Origin: an uncultured Collinsella sp.
GTDB lineage: Bacteria > Actinomycetota > Coriobacteriia > Coriobacteriales > Coriobacteriaceae
NCBI GenBank assembly: GCA_958421275.1
Contig: CATZLI010000003.1
Location: 186,001 to 250,000, forward strand
Length of the DNA: 64,000 nucleotides
Direction of reading: 5' to 3'
The translations under genes and the position numbers were made by a program. Position 1 is the stretch's first letter; every line of letters starts with the position of its first letter. The notes under the pieces were generated by a model. The model saw only the letters and a program-made list of their open reading frames with translations. It was not told the origin of the DNA and ran no database searches. Shown here piece by piece: positions 61,466-64,000 of the stretch.

Positions 61466-61691
61466 CGGGCAGGAGGTAGCTAATTTGCGACGAAGAGATC
61501 AAGCGCCTAGAAAGCCTCATGCCTTCGCTCGCAGATTTGGATTTGCCTGAGGAGTAAAGCACCCCTCCCCCATGTAACCATCCTGTAAATCATAGCGGCG
61601 CACTCGGGTTTTGCTGTGATACGGTCGCGCCTAGCGCTCCACTGTGCTAAAGTATCCCGAACGTTCAAACGACTACGAGGGAGACTAGAAG

Positions 61692-62816
61692 ATGGCACGT
61701 GTGCACAACTTCTCAGCTGGCCCGGCCGCGCTGCCTACAAGCGTGCTCGCCGAGATCGCCGACGAGATGATGGACTACCGCGGTTGCGGCATGTCCGTGC
61801 TCGAGATGAGCCATCGATCTAGCATGTACCAGCAGATTATCGACGACGCCGAGGCAACCCTGCGCCGTCTGCTGAGCATCCCGGACAACTACCGTGTCCT
61901 GTTTTTACAGGGCGGTGCCACGCTGCAGTTTGCGGGCATCCCCATGAACCTCATGCACCGCGGCCGCGCCGGCTACATCGTGACCGGCAACTTTGCCAAC
62001 AAGGCATACAAAGAAGCCGCCAAGTACGGTGAGGCCGTGTTGCTCGCGAGCTCCGAGGACACCAACTTCGACCGCATCCCCGACATGGCCGACATCAATG
62101 CGCGCATTGCCGCCGAGGCCGCAGGCGACGGGCTCGACTACGTCTACATCTGCCAGAACAACACCATCTTTGGCACCATGTACCACGAGCTGCCCAGTTG
62201 TGGCGATGTGCCGCTGGTCGCCGATGTCTCGAGCTGCTTCCTGTCGCAGCCGCTCGACGTTGAGCGCTACGGGCTCATTTACGCCGGAGCGCAGAAAAAC
62301 GCCGGCGCCGCGGGCGTGACCGTGGCCATCGTGCGCGACGACCTCATCGCAGATGGCCCCGCCTTTGCGCAGACGCCGCAGTACCTGGACCTTAAGACCC
62401 AGGCCGCCAAGGGTTCCATGCTCAACACGCCCAACACCTTTGGCATCTACGTGTGCGGCAAGGTGTTCCGTTGGGTTGAGCAGACCGGCGGACTTGCCGC
62501 CATGGCCGAGCGCAACTGGGCCAAGGCCAACCTGCTCTACGACCTGCTCGAGCACAGCGTGCTGTTCCATGGCACCACACAGGCCGACAGCCGCTCCATC
62601 GCCAACGTCACCTTCCGCACCGGCGACGCCGAACTCGACGCGGCCTTTGTCGCAGGCGCGGCAGAGCACCAGATTCAAAACGTCAAGGGCCATCGCCTGG
62701 TGGGCGGCATGCGCGCTAGCGTCTACAACGCCGTAACCATGGAAGATGTGCAGGCACTGGCCTCGTACATGAAGGACTTCGAAGCGCAGCTTAGTTTGAG
62801 CCCGCGATCTAACTAG
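61692..62816 (+). CDS. serC: Phosphoserine aminotransferase
   Basis: 374 residues; MARVHNFSAGPAALP is the SerC start, then YRGCGMSVLEMSHRS, LFLQGGATLQFAGIPMNL, CQNNTIFGT, VADVSSCFLS and the PLP lysine in YGLIYAGAQKNAGAAGVT. It transaminates 3-phosphohydroxypyruvate with glutamate to phosphoserine. serA follows 71 bases later on the same strand and was probably co-transcribed (AAGGAG before its ATG). A GAGGGAG site precedes this ATG. Confidence 0.96.
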   Translation: MARVHNFSAGPAALPTSVLAEIADEMMDYRGCGMSVLEMSHRSSMYQQIIDDAEATLRRLLSIPDNYRVLFLQGGATLQFAGIPMNLMHRGRAGYIVTGNFANKAYKEAAKYGEAVLLASSEDTNFDRIPDMADINARIAAEAAGDGLDYVYICQNNTIFGTMYHELPSCGDVPLVADVSSCFLSQPLDVERYGLIYAGAQKNAGAAGVTVAIVRDDLIADGPAFAQTPQYLDLKTQAAKGSMLNTPNTFGIYVCGKVFRWVEQTGGLAAMAERNWAKANLLYDLLEHSVLFHGTTQADSRSIANVTFRTGDAELDAAFVAGAAEHQIQNVKGHRLVGGMRASVYNAVTMEDVQALASYMKDFEAQLSLSPRSN

Positions 62817-62887
62817 CCCGCAACGCGCGGGCCGATCAGCCATCTCAGACCACCCTATATAGATCAAAACCTGCTAAGGAGTTTTCC

Positions 62888-64000
62888 ATGCGCAAGATTA
62901 AAACCATCGATGACATTACCAAGGACGGCAAGGTCGAGTTTGGTGAGGGCTACGAGTTTGTGAGCACCGCCGAAGAGGCCGACGCCATTCTGATGCGCTC
63001 GACCGACCTGCACGGCTACGAGCTGCCCGAGGGCATCCGCGCCATCGCCCGCTGCGGCGCCGGCGTCAACAACATCCCCGTCGAGGAGTACGCCAAGAAG
63101 GGCGTCGTCGTCTTTAACTCCCCCGGCGCCAACAGCAACGCCGTTAAGGAGCTCGTCCTAGGCATGCTGGTGCTCTCGAGCCGCGGCGTGGTGCAATCAA
63201 TGAACTGGGTGCGTGACAACGCCGACGACCCCGAGATTCAGGTCGATGCCGAAAAGGCCAAGAAGGCCTTTGTGGGCCGCGAGCTCAAGGGCAAGCGCAT
63301 CGGTGTCATCGGCCTGGGCAACGTGGGCTCCAAGGTCGCCAACGCCTGCGTCGATCTGGGCATGGACGTTTACGGCTACGACCCGTTCATTTCCGTCGAG
63401 CACGCGTGGGTGCTGAGCCGCGAGGTGCAGCGCGTGGGCACGCTCGAGGATCTCTGCCGCGGCTGCGACTACCTCACCGTGCACGTGCCCAGCAAGGCCG
63501 ACACCATCGGCATGATCAGCACCGAACAGATTAACCTGCTGGCACCGGACGCCGTGCTCATCAACTACGCGCGCGAAACCATCATTGACGAGGACGCCGT
63601 CGACGCCGCCCTGCGCGAGGGCAAGCTCAGCTGGTTTAGCTGCGACTTCGCCACGCCCAAGACGGTCAAGATGCCCAATACGTTTATCACCACGCACTCG
63701 GGCGCCGGCACCGGCGAGGCCGAGGCCAACTGCGCCGACATGGCCATCAGCGAGCTCAAGGATTACCTGGAGAACGGCAACATCGCACACAGCGTCAACT
63801 ACCCCGCCTGCAGCATGGGCAAGGCGCGCGCTGCAAGCCGCATTGCCTGCCTGCATGCCAACGTGCCCAACATGATCGGCCAGATCACGGCCATCCTGGC
63901 CAAGGACAACGCCAACGTGCAGCGTATGACCAACGAGTCCGCCGGCGAGAACGCCTACACCATGTTCGACACCGACGAACACCTAGACAGCAGCACCATC
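62888..64000 (+). CDS. serA: D-3-phosphoglycerate dehydrogenase (partial at right edge)
   Basis: 371 codons seen; the stop lies beyond the window. Phosphoglycerate dehydrogenase pattern: EEADAILMRSTDLHGYELPEG, the NAD-binding IGVIGLGNVGSKVANAC (about 138-154), catalytic Arg in LINYARETIIDEDAV (the usual TARGG reads YARET), and the catalytic His in TTHSGAGTGEAEANCADM. A C-terminal ACT domain has begun (VPNMIGQITAILAKDNANVQRM). First step of serine synthesis from 3-phosphoglycerate; works with serC upstream. Confidence 0.95.
   Translation, partial: MRKIKTIDDITKDGKVEFGEGYEFVSTAEEADAILMRSTDLHGYELPEGIRAIARCGAGVNNIPVEEYAKKGVVVFNSPGANSNAVKELVLGMLVLSSRGVVQSMNWVRDNADDPEIQVDAEKAKKAFVGRELKGKRIGVIGLGNVGSKVANACVDLGMDVYGYDPFISVEHAWVLSREVQRVGTLEDLCRGCDYLTVHVPSKADTIGMISTEQINLLAPDAVLINYARETIIDEDAVDAALREGKLSWFSCDFATPKTVKMPNTFITTHSGAGTGEAEANCADMAISELKDYLENGNIAHSVNYPACSMGKARAASRIACLHANVPNMIGQITAILAKDNANVQRMTNESAGENAYTMFDTDEHLDSSTI

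Noticed and set aside
61490..61557. Short plus-strand open segment reading CDEEIKRLESLMPSLADLD
   Set aside because: Only about 25 codons, bounded by a stop and without a start or ribosome site; could be a gene remnant but cannot be supported.
1..64000. CRISPR array, rRNA operon, insertion sequence with terminal repeats
   Set aside because: No regularly spaced direct repeats, no rRNA sequence and no IS-type transposase with ends were seen; the only transposase-like gene is the RAYT at 23378-24187.

Overview
The window is a chromosomal segment of a GC-rich, Gram-positive-like anaerobe that fits the Coriobacteriia best, most probably Collinsella or a close relative. The evidence is indirect: an SUF operon in the order sufCBDSU behind a divergent Rrf2 regulator, a NifU-like/GGGtGRT protein pair, choline-binding-type repeat proteins, an LPXTG-like surface protein, a Rho factor with a very long disordered N-terminus, several TTG starts with good Shine-Dalgarno sequences, and ATP-dependent PckA. 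This comes from recognising gene content, not from a database search.

Layout. 1-5256 is an AT-richer accessory block. It holds two secreted cell-wall-binding repeat proteins; the first runs off the left edge and ends in an NlpC/P60-type peptidase domain. They are followed by a two-gene cassette: a DUF4869-like protein and a P-loop ATPase with a possible TOPRIM-like half. 5253-13439 is a surface-polysaccharide cluster with five glycosyltransferase genes in one minus-strand operon and a GlfT-like glycosyltransferase divergent from it. 13464-17277 holds an AAA-ATPase-like/DUF1703-like protein and a sortase-anchored surface protein. 17417-23312 is iron-sulfur assembly (Rrf2 regulator, sufCBDSU). 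23378-28131 holds a REP-associated tyrosine transposase (RAYT), the NifU-like/GGGtGRT pair and an FAD enzyme. 28293-29709 is a DinD gene beside two tRNA-Lys genes, a tRNA-His gene and a duplicated tRNA-Lys tail. 29875-39328 holds metabolic and informational genes (aminotransferase, ROK kinase, VanZ-like, rho, argS). 39671-48553 holds carD, an HD protein, proA, a hydrolase, proB, pncB, tRNA-Ala and a radical SAM enzyme. 48690-64000 holds a probable 6S RNA, a TagO/WecA-like transferase, trpS, an MGMT-like protein, a DegV protein, a MarR regulator, pckA, a polysaccharide flippase, a phosphoesterase, a K+/H+ antiporter, serC and the start of serA.

Cooperation. The glycosyltransferases, the undecaprenyl-phosphate sugar transferase, the flippase, the repeat proteins and the LPXTG-like protein all belong to building or decorating the envelope. 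sufCBDSU and the separate NifU-like/GGGtGRT pair supply Fe-S clusters in an anaerobe that also carries radical SAM enzymes. proB/proA make proline and serC/serA make serine.

The most unusual non-coding signal is a set of hairpin repeats lying between genes. Six copies share a CCACCAC arm around a GGGGACAGGCACC core, and related GGGGAC-containing hairpins lie elsewhere. The same window encodes a RAYT whose HUH motif reads H-V-R. Three further long inverted repeats (37201-37355, 43828-43894, 58534-58656) and a nested, cloverleaf-like element (43942-44040) are not explained by the coding annotation.
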